Positions 51,147-59,959 of a stretch of 64,000 bases of DNA are shown one piece after another. Where the stretch lies: positions 186,001 to 250,000 of the forward strand of contig NZ_BMHK01000002.1 in the NCBI RefSeq assembly GCF_014640675.1, in the 5' to 3' direction. Origin of the DNA: Novosphingobium endophyticum. Its GTDB lineage: Bacteria; Pseudomonadota; Alphaproteobacteria; Sphingomonadales; Sphingomonadaceae. The position numbers and the translations under genes were made by a program. The notes beneath the pieces are model-generated. The model did no database searches. It was not told where the DNA came from and saw only the letters and a program-made list of their open reading frames with translations. Position 1 is the first letter of the stretch. Each line of letters opens with the position of its first letter.

Positions 51147-51677
51147 TTACTGGATCGTCACGGCCTGCAGAATGGCGTCCATCTCGCTGGTCACAGCGCC
51201 GGTGATATCCATCGCGTTGTTCCAGCCATAGGACTGGTCCCTCTCGAGGACGACACCGCAAGCCTGGCGGGTGATCACTCGCGCCAGGGCTTCGCCCAGC
51301 GCTCGGTCGATCTGCTGCTGGCCATGGGTCTGCGCGGCAATGAAGCGGGCATTCTGCTGCTGTTCCAGCGCTTGCGCCTGTTGGTCGAGCAACGCCGATT
51401 GCCGCTGGTATTCGATCGGTGCGGTGGCGTTCCGTCGCCCTTCCAGCGCCCGGCGCTTCTGGTCGATGGCGCCCCGGCGCTGGGCGAGCTCGCCTTTCAG
51501 CATTGTCTGCATCTGCCCGAGCCGGGCCTGCATCGACTGGCCCGCACGGGAGGCGCCGATGGCGGCCGTGCGCGACAACAGGCACATCCCTGCGACCGGC
51601 GGGCCGAAAGTTTGTGCCGAAAGCGAGGCGGCCGTGCAGGCAAGCAGAGCGGCGGAGACAAGTCTTATCAAGCGCAT
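51147..51677 (-). CDS. OmpH/Skp-like exported protein
   Basis: From ATG 51677 (GGAG two bases upstream of AT-ATG) this is a 176-residue protein with a signal peptide (MRLIRLVSAALLACTAASLS-A). A long alpha-helical, Gln/Arg-rich segment (about 55-140) suggests a coiled-coil arm, as in the periplasmic chaperone Skp. IEYQRQSALLDQQAQALEQQ is typical of the family. It is the last gene of the adhesin operon, 19 bases after its neighbour. I infer a periplasmic chaperone that keeps the giant adhesin or its partners unfolded; the generic role of an OmpH-like protein is the alternative. Confidence 0.78.
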   Translation of the reverse strand: MRLIRLVSAALLACTAASLSAQTFGPPVAGMCLLSRTAAIGASRAGQSMQARLGQMQTMLKGELAQRRGAIDQKRRALEGRRNATAPIEYQRQSALLDQQAQALEQQQNARFIAAQTHGQQQIDRALGEALARVITRQACGVVLERDQSYGWNNAMDITGAVTSEMDAILQAVTIQ

Positions 51678-51696
51678 ATCTCCGCCTGTTACCCGA

Positions 51697-52128
51697 TCAG
51701 TCCGCGGCCGCAACCCGGTCGGCGCAAGCCTGATCCTGCCACACGACCTCGGAAACGGTCACATTGTAACCGTCCTTCCTGTCTCGTCCGAAGCGTATCT
51801 CCATCCGGCAACGCAGCCTCTCCGTTCCGCCCGGCTCTGTCGGGAAAAGCAGGACGTAGTTCCACCTGCGGGTAATGCCCTCGTCGAAATGCGGCGGGCC
51901 GATGAGGTTGTATATGCTGAACTTGTCCACTCCAGGCGTAATCAGCCGCACGGTCGCGGGGCTGGCGGTGACGCCGAGCTTTCTGCTGTCGGAAGCGCGG
52001 TCGGAAAAGGCGGCCGGGTCCACCCTTGCGGCATAGGCGGTGGAAATCGGCGCTTCCTCCGCCCGGGCCGCAACATTGGCGAGGCCCAGGACCGAAAGCA
52101 GGGGCAGTGCGATCTGTTTGGCGTTCAT
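51697..52128 (-). CDS. BamE/SmpA-OmlA-like exported protein
   Basis: This 143-residue protein has a signal peptide (LPLLSVLGLANVAARA-E). A compact domain follows that contains VRLITPGVDKFSIYNLIGPP, then HFDEGITRRWNYVLLF. This matches the BamE-type pattern (x-LIGxPHFxEG...W-Y-F) found in BAM-complex lipoproteins and fused OmpA proteins. No lipobox Cys is present, so it is soluble and periplasmic. AGGAGGG lies before ATG 52128. It follows the adhesin stop by 34 bases. I infer an accessory for outer-membrane assembly of the adhesin. Confidence 0.7.
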   Translation of the reverse strand: MNAKQIALPLLSVLGLANVAARAEEAPISTAYAARVDPAAFSDRASDSRKLGVTASPATVRLITPGVDKFSIYNLIGPPHFDEGITRRWNYVLLFPTEPGGTERLRCRMEIRFGRDRKDGYNVTVSEVVWQDQACADRVAAAD

Positions 52129-52162
52129 TGTGCCCTCCTGATGCTGTGGTGGCTTGATTGGG

Positions 52163-55100
52163 TCAGAACTGGAAGCCGACACCGGCATTGGCGCCGGCAT
52201 GCTCCCGGGTGTCATAAGTGGCGCCGAGCTTGATGATGGTCTTGCCGTCGTCCATCACCCGCGAGACGCCGACCGCGAAGGCGGATTGCCCACGATAGGT
52301 GCCCGCTCCGAACGCGACCATGCCGCGGCCGGGCTCGAACGCCTGAGGCATACCGGCCGCCGCAAGGGCGCCCGCCGTGCCGGCAAAGGAGTCTCGCCGC
52401 GCGTTACCCAGGTCGAATTCGATGCCCGCGAGGCGCGTGTCGGTATAGGCATTCGCCCTCGAGACCGCGCTGTCGATGCCGCTGTTGAGCTGAGCGACGT
52501 TGACCGCGTCGGTCGGCGCGACGCCTGCCGCGACATTGTGCAGGACCGCGGCGTCGCCGCCCGGATTGAGCGTCACCGAAGTGCGGCTGGCGTTGTCATA
52601 CTGGATCGAGTTGGCGGCCACCTGCTGCACCTCGTAAAGCTGCGAGCCGTTGACCGCATCGGTCGATCCCGCCGTCACCGCGCCAGCGCCGACATTCTGC
52701 ACGACATTGCCGCCCATGTTGACCGTCGTGTTCTCTCCAACGGCGAGGCCGCCGCCGGCATTCACCACGCCAGTGAACGTCGGATTGTCCGCCATCGCGA
52801 TCTGCAGCTGATTGCCGTTCAGCGTCACCACCGTGTTGGTGCCGGCCGTCACATTGAGCGTGCCATTCGACGGTACGTTCGTCGCGGGGCCGCCGTTCGC
52901 CTGGACGTTCCAGCCGGCACCCGCCGTCTGGTTGACCGCCGTCAGCGCTTCGTTGACGCTGTTATAGGTGTTGCCGCCGACATTCAGCGCGGTCGTAACC
53001 GTCCCGGTCGCCGGGTCATAAGTCGATCCGCCGCCCAGGCCGGCGGCCGTGCTGTTGCCGAGATTGGTGACGTTGTTCTCTACCGCGGTGACGCGCCCGT
53101 CGACATTGGCTACGCTGCCCTCGATCGTGGTCACCCGATTGTCGAGGCCGGTGATCTGCGTGTCCTGCGCGCCCAGGGCATCGCCTACGTTGTCGTAGGT
53201 GTTTCCGCCCACATTGTACGTCGGCCCGGTGTAGGCGCCGGTCGTCGGGTCGTAGGAGGCGCCGCCGCCCAGCCCGCTCGCGGTATTCTGCGCGACCTGG
53301 TTCAGCTGGCTGACGTTGACGGCGTCGGTCGGCGCGGAGCCGGCGGCGAGGTTGGTGATCTGCCGCTCGGCGCCAGCCGAACCGACCGAGACCTCGCCTG
53401 CCGAATTCTGCGGCGCGGCAAGGCCGTACCCGGTGTAGCCGGTCCGCGAGCCCACGCTCGTCGTTGCCCCGGCGCCCAGCGCGACACTGCCCGAGAAGCT
53501 GGCATTGGCGCCGGCGCCGATCGCAATCGACTGGATGCCGTCCGCGGTCGAGCTCGTGCCCAAAGCGATGCCGTCGGCCTGCGAGACATGGGCGCCTTGT
53601 CCGATGGCAGTACCGCCCGGCGCGGTCTGGTCGACGATCGCGCCGTTGCCGATGCCGATGCCGTTGTCGCCATTGACCACCGTGGTCGGGCCGACCGCCA
53701 CCGATTCCTGCCCGACGGCAAGGGAATCGCCGGCGCTGGAGTTGGCGTGGAAATACTTGGTGCCGGTGGCGGTGACCGAACTGATCGCGCCCTGCAACTG
53801 CCTGACCGTCACGGCATCCTGAGCCTGGGTGCCGTCCGCGACATTGGTGATCTGGCGGTAGGAGCCGGTGGTTGCATCGCCGACCGATACCGACCCGAGC
53901 AACGTGGCATCGCTCGTATTGAAAGGCACGAACCCCGTCCCCGCCGGTATGGTCCCGCTGGCCGGGGCGAGTGCCCGATCGGCGACCGAACCGGCGCCCA
54001 ATGCCAGCGAGCCATCGACGCTGGCCTGCGCTCCCCGGCCCAGTGCCACCGCGCTGTCGGCGCTTGCCATTGCCTGATAACCAAGTGCCGTCGAGCCGAT
54101 GCCTTGCGCGAACGCATCGGTTTCGGGAAGCCCCGCCTCATTGGTGCGAGCATAGCGGATGCCGTCGCCATTCGCGTCGGTATAGGCGTCGGAAGTGTCA
54201 CCGGCGATATTGGTGATCGTATCGCCGACGTTGGTGAGATCGCCCTCGACCGTCGTCACGCGGCCATCGAGACTGGCGATGTCGGTGGTGTTCTGCGTCA
54301 CCTGCGTATTGGTGGCGAAGAGCTGCGAGCCGTTGATCGCGTCGGTCGAGGTCGCATCAAGGCGGCCGGCCGCTACGTTGGTGATGGTCCGCTCGGAACC
54401 TGCCGCGCCCACGCTGACCGTGGAGGTCGGCGCCGTGCCCGCGAAAGCATAGACTGTACCGCCAATCGTCGTGCCGGTGGTGGCTACGGCCGCGCTGGTG
54501 GCCGAACCATTGCCGAGCGCCACATCGCCTGCATTGTTGGCAACCGCATTCGGACCGATCGCGACCGAATCCGTTCCCAGAGCCTGGGAATCGGCCAGCG
54601 TCGAGTTGGCGTGGAAGTATTTGATGCCCGCGCCGTTGTTGATGTTGGTGACAGTGCTTTCAAGGTTCGTGAGGTCGCCCTCGACCGTCGTCACGCGGCC
54701 ATCCAGACTGGCGATGTCGGTGGTATTCTGCGTCACCTGCTGGTTGGTGGCGAAGAGCTGCGAGCCGTTGATCGCGTCGGTCGACGTGCCGTTGACCGCA
54801 CCCGGCGCCACGTTCGTAATGACCATGTTGCCGGCGTCGATGCCACCAGTGGTGACGCTCGGGCCGCCTGCGATGGTAAGGCCGGTGGTATCTACCACGG
54901 TGCCGCCCGCCGTCACGCTGTTGACCGTGATGTCGTCGGCAAGCTCGAAGGTGACGTCGTCGCTCGCCAGGCTCTTCGACACGGTGATGTTGCCGTCGAC
55001 GTTGCTCAGGTCGATGGTCTCTCCCGGCGCTACGTTGGTCGCATTGGAGCCCTGGGCGCTGATGTTCCACCCGGCGCTCGCCACCTGCTGCACGGCATTG

Positions 55101-58012
55101 AGCTGCGAGCCGTTGACCGCTTCGGTGGAGGTTGCCGTCACGTCGCCGGCTGCGACGCCGGTGATCTTGCCCGAGCCACCATCGTTGACGGTGACAGTGC
55201 CGAAAGTCGGCGCATCGGCCATCTCGATGTTGATCGCGCCAGTGATGGGATCGGTGACGGTCCTGATATTGCCGCCCGAATATGTGCCGGCGGTTGTGGC
55301 GGCGCCCCGGATCGCCAGCGTCTGGCCGAGATTGCGATGCACCACGCCTGCGGTCGCGTCGTTGCCGGTAAAATCCATTCCCGTGGTGGTCAGGCCGGAG
55401 GTAGCGGTGGTGAGCTGATCGACGTTCACCGCATCGGTGCCCGCCACGCCCGGCGCGACATTGGCGATCACCATGCTCCCGGCATCAATGCCCGTCGTCG
55501 TCACGCTCGGCCCGCCGGCGATGGTGAGACCGCCAGTGTTCAGCAGCGTGCCGCCCGCCGTGAGGCTGTTGACCGTGATATCGTCGGCAAGGTCGAAGGC
55601 CACGTCATTGCTGGTGGTGCTCTTCGCAACGACGATGTTGCCGTCGCCATTGTTGAGATCGAGGCTGTTGCCGGTCGCGCTGTCGACCCCGACATTGGTC
55701 GCGTTGGCCCCTTCGGCGGTGATCGACCAGCCCTGCCCAATCGTTTCCACCGCCTGGTTGGTCGCGAAGAGCTGCGATCCGTTGATCGCATCGGTGGAGC
55801 CGGCGCCGATGCGGCCGGCCGCCACGTTGGTGATCGTGCGCTCCGTGCCGAGAGCGCCCACGCTCACCGTCGAGGTGGGCGCGGTACCCGCGAAGGCATA
55901 GGCCGTGCCGTTGATCGTCGTTCCGGTGGTGGCAACAGCGACGTCGGTCGTGCTGCCAGAGCCCAGCGCCACGTCGCCCGCATTGTTGGCGACAGCGGTG
56001 TCACCAAAGGCCACGGCGCCGGCCGCCAGCGCGCTGCTGGTATTGCCGATCGCAACCGAGCCCTGGCCGATCACGGTATTCTGGTAACCGATGCCGACTG
56101 CGCCCTGCGCCGCCGTGCCGGGCGTGCTGATCGCCTGCCCGCCGCCGCCGACCATGTTGGTGTTACCCAGCGCCACCGAGCCGTCGCCGGTGGCGGTATT
56201 GTCCTTGCCCTGCGCGATGGCGCCGTCACCGGTCGCGGTGCTGGGATCGCCGATCGCGACTGCGCCGTCGCCATTGGCGACGTTGCCGGCGCCGATTGCC
56301 ACGGCCTTGCCGCCGGTGGCGGTCGTGTTGGTGCCGATGGCGACCGAGTCCGCGGAATTGGCGACCGCATTCGTGCCGGCGGCGATCGCATTCTGGGCGC
56401 TCGCGTTCGCGGTGTCGCCCATGGCCAGCGCGCTCGCCCCGCTTGCCAATGCGCTAACCCCCAGCGCGGTCGAGCGCGCGAGGGTCGCACGGGTGCCATT
56501 GCCGAGCGCTACGGCGGCATCGGCTGTACCCTGGGCACCCGAGCCAATTGCGACCGAGCCAATTGCGCTCGACACAGCAGCATTGCCCAGTGCCAGCGCG
56601 AAGTTGCCCGAAGCGTCTGCGTTGGGGCCGAGCGTTGATGAGCTTATGCCCGACGCACGGGAATTCACTCCGATCGCAACGGCGAACTGGGCCGATGCCA
56701 CGCTTTGGCGTCCGATCGCGGTGGCGTCGGCCACGTTTGCCGTCACGTCCGTGCCGATGGCGATGGCGCTCTCGGCGAGAGCACCCGTTCCGGCGCCGGT
56801 GCGTCCGCCCAGATAGATGGCGTTCACGCCGGTGGCTGTTGCTCCAAAGCCAATGGCAGTGCCGTTGGTCTGGCTGGCTTTAGCATTGTGGCCGATCGAT
56901 GTTGTCCCGTTGGCAGCGACGCCGATGCCTGCATTGGTTCCGATCGCGACATTGTCGCTGCCCGTAACCAGGCTGCCTGCGGAGGCCGACAGGCTAGCAT
57001 CGTAGGCAACGGTGCCATCGCCGGTCCCGAGGGCGATATTGCGCGTCCCCGTAACGCCGGAACCGGCGCCTCGCATCACGCTGGCGATGCCGCCGCCCAT
57101 TGCCGTATTCTGCGCGCCTTGAACGAGCGTGCCGGCAGCAATGCCAACCGCAACGGAGCTGGCATTGCCCGTGGTAGATCCGGCGCCGGCACCCTGGCCC
57201 ACGGCAACGGTGCTTGCACCAATGGCCAAGGCCTGCGCACCGAGTGCGGTCGCGCTGTTCCCCGTCGCCTGGGCGCGGTTGCCAACGGCGGTGGCGGCAC
57301 TGTCTGACGCTATGCTGAGGCGGCCCAGTGCTACAGCGCCCGGGCCTGAGGCTGCGCTCTGAAGCCCGATCGCGATGGCCCATGAGTCGCTTGCTTCTAC
57401 GTCCGTGCCGATTGCGATAGCTCCGGCTCCCGTGGCGCCCGTGCCGGGCACCGTGCGCGCGCCGAGATAGATCGAGTTGACCTCCGATGCGGTCGCCCCT
57501 ACGCCGATCCCGATGGCGTTGGTGGCGCTGGCATTGGCGTTGACGCCCTCGGCAATCGAGCCTGATCCGGATGCCGACGCGATGCCGATGGCGATGGAGT
57601 TGGGAGCCGTCGCCGAACCGCCGCCCGCCTGATATTGCGCAAAGGCCGGCGAGGCGACGCCGAAGGCGGCGGCGGCGATCAGTCCGCCGATCACGCTCCT
57701 CGAACTGGCCGAGGCCAGCAGCATCGAGAGGGCGCCGGCATAGAGCAGCGCCTTCTCTGCGCTCAAAGAACCGGGGCCCTGCGTCGCCGCCGAAGCAGCA
57801 CTCGAAATGTCCGAAGACGATACGGAGCCACCGGTTCCGAGCGTTCCAACGCCCAGCCTGTCTCTTTTCATCCCAAGTACCCGGTGCGCCATGCGCAGCA
57901 CGGCCATCAGGCGGCGGCGCTGAGACCAGCTTGCGCCCTCCGCTCCTGCGGTCCAGCTGCCGATGAAGGCGGCATGGCGGGGCCTGTTCGCGACGATCTT
58001 AAAGTTCCTCAC
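52163..58012 (-). CDS. Giant trimeric autotransporter adhesin (YadA/Hia type)
   Basis: The 1949-residue protein starts at GTG 58012 (AGGAGA seven bases upstream), with an extended N-terminus (RNFKIVANRPRHAAFIGS) resembling ESPR extended signal peptides. A hydrophobic signal ends at PAFA-Q near residue 125. The head has many YadA/Hia-type repeats (AIGxGAxAxGxxSxAxG). Stalk modules carry ITNVAAGRxxAxSTDAINGSQLF neck motifs and long coiled-coil-like TTVEGDLTNL stretches. The C-terminus (VGVSRVMDDGKTIIKLGATY and GVGFQF) is the YadA anchor that trimerises into an outer-membrane barrel. Expected role: adhesion or autoaggregation. It sits in an operon with small exported proteins and opposite a two-component system. 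Confidence 0.93.
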   Translation of the reverse strand: MRNFKIVANRPRHAAFIGSWTAGAEGASWSQRRRLMAVLRMAHRVLGMKRDRLGVGTLGTGGSVSSSDISSAASAATQGPGSLSAEKALLYAGALSMLLASASSRSVIGGLIAAAAFGVASPAFAQYQAGGGSATAPNSIAIGIASASGSGSIAEGVNANASATNAIGIGVGATASEVNSIYLGARTVPGTGATGAGAIAIGTDVEASDSWAIAIGLQSAASGPGAVALGRLSIASDSAATAVGNRAQATGNSATALGAQALAIGASTVAVGQGAGAGSTTGNASSVAVGIAAGTLVQGAQNTAMGGGIASVMRGAGSGVTGTRNIALGTGDGTVAYDASLSASAGSLVTGSDNVAIGTNAGIGVAANGTTSIGHNAKASQTNGTAIGFGATATGVNAIYLGGRTGAGTGALAESAIAIGTDVTANVADATAIGRQSVASAQFAVAIGVNSRASGISSSTLGPNADASGNFALALGNAAVSSAIGSVAIGSGAQGTADAAVALGNGTRATLARSTALGVSALASGASALAMGDTANASAQNAIAAGTNAVANSADSVAIGTNTTATGGKAVAIGAGNVANGDGAVAIGDPSTATGDGAIAQGKDNTATGDGSVALGNTNMVGGGGQAISTPGTAAQGAVGIGYQNTVIGQGSVAIGNTSSALAAGAVAFGDTAVANNAGDVALGSGSTTDVAVATTGTTINGTAYAFAGTAPTSTVSVGALGTERTITNVAAGRIGAGSTDAINGSQLFATNQAVETIGQGWSITAEGANATNVGVDSATGNSLDLNNGDGNIVVAKSTTSNDVAFDLADDITVNSLTAGGTLLNTGGLTIAGGPSVTTTGIDAGSMVIANVAPGVAGTDAVNVDQLTTATSGLTTTGMDFTGNDATAGVVHRNLGQTLAIRGAATTAGTYSGGNIRTVTDPITGAINIEMADAPTFGTVTVNDGGSGKITGVAAGDVTATSTEAVNGSQLNAVQQVASAGWNISAQGSNATNVAPGETIDLSNVDGNITVSKSLASDDVTFELADDITVNSVTAGGTVVDTTGLTIAGGPSVTTGGIDAGNMVITNVAPGAVNGTSTDAINGSQLFATNQQVTQNTTDIASLDGRVTTVEGDLTNLESTVTNINNGAGIKYFHANSTLADSQALGTDSVAIGPNAVANNAGDVALGNGSATSAAVATTGTTIGGTVYAFAGTAPTSTVSVGAAGSERTITNVAAGRLDATSTDAINGSQLFATNTQVTQNTTDIASLDGRVTTVEGDLTNVGDTITNIAGDTSDAYTDANGDGIRYARTNEAGLPETDAFAQGIGSTALGYQAMASADSAVALGRGAQASVDGSLALGAGSVADRALAPASGTIPAGTGFVPFNTSDATLLGSVSVGDATTGSYRQITNVADGTQAQDAVTVRQLQGAISSVTATGTKYFHANSSAGDSLAVGQESVAVGPTTVVNGDNGIGIGNGAIVDQTAPGGTAIGQGAHVSQADGIALGTSSTADGIQSIAIGAGANASFSGSVALGAGATTSVGSRTGYTGYGLAAPQNSAGEVSVGSAGAERQITNLAAGSAPTDAVNVSQLNQVAQNTASGLGGGASYDPTTGAYTGPTYNVGGNTYDNVGDALGAQDTQITGLDNRVTTIEGSVANVDGRVTAVENNVTNLGNSTAAGLGGGSTYDPATGTVTTALNVGGNTYNSVNEALTAVNQTAGAGWNVQANGGPATNVPSNGTLNVTAGTNTVVTLNGNQLQIAMADNPTFTGVVNAGGGLAVGENTTVNMGGNVVQNVGAGAVTAGSTDAVNGSQLYEVQQVAANSIQYDNASRTSVTLNPGGDAAVLHNVAAGVAPTDAVNVAQLNSGIDSAVSRANAYTDTRLAGIEFDLGNARRDSFAGTAGALAAAGMPQAFEPGRGMVAFGAGTYRGQSAFAVGVSRVMDDGKTIIKLGATYDTREHAGANAGVGFQF
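54234..54784. repeat. Near-identical 116-bp direct repeats inside the adhesin gene
   Basis: The segments 54234-54349 and 54669-54784 match over about 116 bases with few mismatches, including the conserved 'TCGACCGTCGTCACGCGGCC' stretch. They encode the TTVEGDLTN-linked neck motif that ends in DAINGSQLFAT. They illustrate modular duplication in the stalk and a risk of recombination or assembly collapse. Confidence 0.75.
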
Positions 58013-58164
58013 GATGTACTCTCCTGATGCAAGCTTGGAGGGCGCGCGGAACGAAGGCACAGGTCTTCCCTGCGCTTCGGGCGCGTTTGTCGATTGTGAT
58101 CTGGTGGGTTTGGAAGCGGGTCGGGCCAGTTGGAGGGGGGAGGAGGGACCGACCCGCCCCGGGG

Positions 58165-58767
58165 CTACAGTTGCTGCTGGCCCTGAACGATCGAGATAAC
58201 CACGCAGGTTTCGCCGCTCGGGATCGTCAGCACCTGCCCGCCGTTGCCGCCCAGCTGATAGAGCGGGACGCCGGAAAGGTTGCCGATCGGCCTGCTTCCC
58301 TCAGGGAAGTCACGGAGAACCTGGCTACAGCCAGTCTGGAAAGGCACGACGCGGACGAACTGGCCTTCGCATCTGTTGCCCACGGGGGCGGCGGAAACGA
58401 GGGCGGCGGCCTGACCCTTCGCGTCGGGGAGATTATAGGTCATCCCCACCGTCCCCTGTACCGTATGAGCGTCGGGCGCGGCGGGATCGGCTTCGGTTCT
58501 CAGCGTGTAGGTCGAGCCCGCCACAGCGCCGTTGCCGAGCGCGGAGTAAAGGCCCGCGCAGGCATTTGCCCGAAGCTGGCCGGCCTGCTGCGCAAACAGA
58601 TCGGGCTTCGCCTCGGACGCCTTCCCCGCCGCGGCCGGCGCAGCCTCCGCGGCGGCGGCCTGCGCCGGCAAGGCCAAGACGAGCGCAAGAATAGTGGCGA
58701 TCTTGCCGGCGCGATTTGCGTCGCAGTTCAGGGAAGACGCGCAAGGTCGGTTGAGCGAAATACTCAT
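58165..58767 (-). CDS. Exported hypothetical protein heading the adhesin operon
   Basis: From ATG 58767 this is a 200-residue protein with a signal peptide (hydrophobic core ATILALVLALPAQAAA). An Ala-rich linker and a Cys-containing mature domain follow (ACAGLYSALGNG, FQTGCSQVL, ETCVVISIVQ). Three to five cysteines suggest disulfides in the periplasm. No family is recognised. It lies 153 bases upstream of the adhesin start on the same strand, so it is likely the first gene of a four-gene operon. An associated stalk or secretion helper is possible but unsupported. Confidence 0.65.
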   Translation of the reverse strand: MSISLNRPCASSLNCDANRAGKIATILALVLALPAQAAAAEAAPAAAGKASEAKPDLFAQQAGQLRANACAGLYSALGNGAVAGSTYTLRTEADPAAPDAHTVQGTVGMTYNLPDAKGQAAALVSAAPVGNRCEGQFVRVVPFQTGCSQVLRDFPEGSRPIGNLSGVPLYQLGGNGGQVLTIPSGETCVVISIVQGQQQL

Positions 58768-59260
58768 TGTGGATGCCCCCGTATGTATCAAAACGAAATT
58801 CCGTTGGAGATCAGTCATTTCGTTCGAAGCGCATCTTTATGGAGGCAACGCGGACTCCGTCAACGGGCGAATTGTTAAATGTCTATAATCAATAAATTAT
58901 GACGCTTTGCTGACGCCGACATCCGGCTAACATAATCCAAAGATTAATGAATTTCTCCCAATAATTAACCATTACTTTTAGCGATTCTTCTACAACCTAT
59001 GCAGGGATTTTTCTTTGGTACACTCCGAAATGGTGGAATCTTCATTCATGATGCAACAGCCGCTCCAGATTAAATGGGTGGCCGTCAGGGGCAATCCGGT
59101 CCGGAATTGTAAAAAAATGTGAATTCCGGGCATCGTAGCGCCCCCAAACGGGACAATCCTGCTATGGCCCCCTCGCCAAGCTCCTATTCGCGCTGCGTTT
59201 TTTCGGCCGATTCGGAATGGCGTGCGCAGTGTTCCAATTTAGAAGACAGACAGACAAACG
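58768..59260. other. AT-rich divergent promoter region
   Basis: These 493 bases lie between the adhesin operon and the response-regulator operon and are clearly richer in A and T than their surroundings (about 58870-59110). A TATAAT is present at 58884-58889 on the plus strand and TTAACCAT, a perfect CtrA half site, at 58975-58982. Both divergent promoters should be here. Start sites cannot be fixed by eye. Confidence 0.5.
58975..58982 (+). promoter_or_regulatory. CtrA-type half site TTAACCAT
   Basis: A perfect match to the eight-base CtrA half-site consensus lies in the divergent promoter region, with a second TTAA at 58944-58947. The spacing is not that of a full box. The match could be chance in AT-rich DNA, but the window does encode CtrA. 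Confidence 0.3.
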
Positions 59261-59959
59261 ATGCGAGTCGGCATTCTCGAGGACGATTCGGCGCTGGCGG
59301 ATCAACTCCACACACTGTTGGCAACGGCCGGCCACAACTGTTTCGTGTTCGACAATGGACAAAAGCTGATCGGCTTTCTCTCCCGCGAGACGGTGGACCT
59401 GCTCCTGCTTGACTGGAACATTCCGGACGTTTCGGGCCTCGATGTGATCCGCTGGTCGCGGCAAAGTGCCACGCGCAATCCCCTGATTGTCGTGCTGACC
59501 AGCCGGACTGCCGAGGAGGACATCGTCACCGCCCTGAGAGCGGGCGCCGACGAATACGTCGTGAAACCGATCCAACCGGCCGCGCTGCTGGCACGTATCG
59601 ACGCCCTGTGCCGGCGGGTCTATCCGCAGCCGAACCCGGCCGAGCCGGAGCGTTTCGGCGACTACCTTTTCGACACGCGAACGCAGACCGTTGTCGTGGA
59701 AACCGAGCCGGTGCAGCTCACCGCCAGGGAATTTGCGCTTGCGCTGATGCTGTTCCGCAACCTCAACCGCAGCCTGTCGCGCTCCTATATCTTCGAGGCG
59801 CTGTGGGGCGCCAACCCCGATCTGCAGACACGGACCCTCGACGCCCACATCTCGAAGGTGCGGACGAAACTGGGTCTGCGGGCGAGCAGCGGTTTCAGGC
59901 TTGTCCCCGTCTATGCCCACGGATACCGGCTGGAGGCGATGACCGAGCAAACCGCATGA
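59261..59959 (+). CDS. OmpR-family response regulator
   Basis: This 232-residue regulator has a receiver domain (1-115) with E7/D8, phospho-acceptor D51 in LLLLDWNIPD, a conserved Thr-Ser (LTSRTAEED) and K in EYVVKPIQP near 100. A winged-helix DNA-binding domain (about 128-225) has LTAREFALALMLFRN and TRTLDAHISKVRTKLG. The start lacks a clear Shine-Dalgarno. Its stop overlaps the start of the LysM-FecR gene (ATGA). It is presumably phosphorylated by the CHASE2 kinase two genes downstream and is a candidate regulator of the divergent adhesin operon. Confidence 0.93.
   Translation: MRVGILEDDSALADQLHTLLATAGHNCFVFDNGQKLIGFLSRETVDLLLLDWNIPDVSGLDVIRWSRQSATRNPLIVVLTSRTAEEDIVTALRAGADEYVVKPIQPAALLARIDALCRRVYPQPNPAEPERFGDYLFDTRTQTVVVETEPVQLTAREFALALMLFRNLNRSLSRSYIFEALWGANPDLQTRTLDAHISKVRTKLGLRASSGFRLVPVYAHGYRLEAMTEQTA

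Noticed and set aside
52154..56638. A 1494-codon open frame on the plus strand
   Set aside because: It is fully antisense to the adhesin gene, whose C-terminal anchor and repeats are unmistakable. The open frame follows from GC-rich third positions.
52300..57600. CRISPR-like periodic repeats
   Set aside because: Repeats are in frame, variable in length and encode adhesin head and neck modules; no regular spacer pattern.
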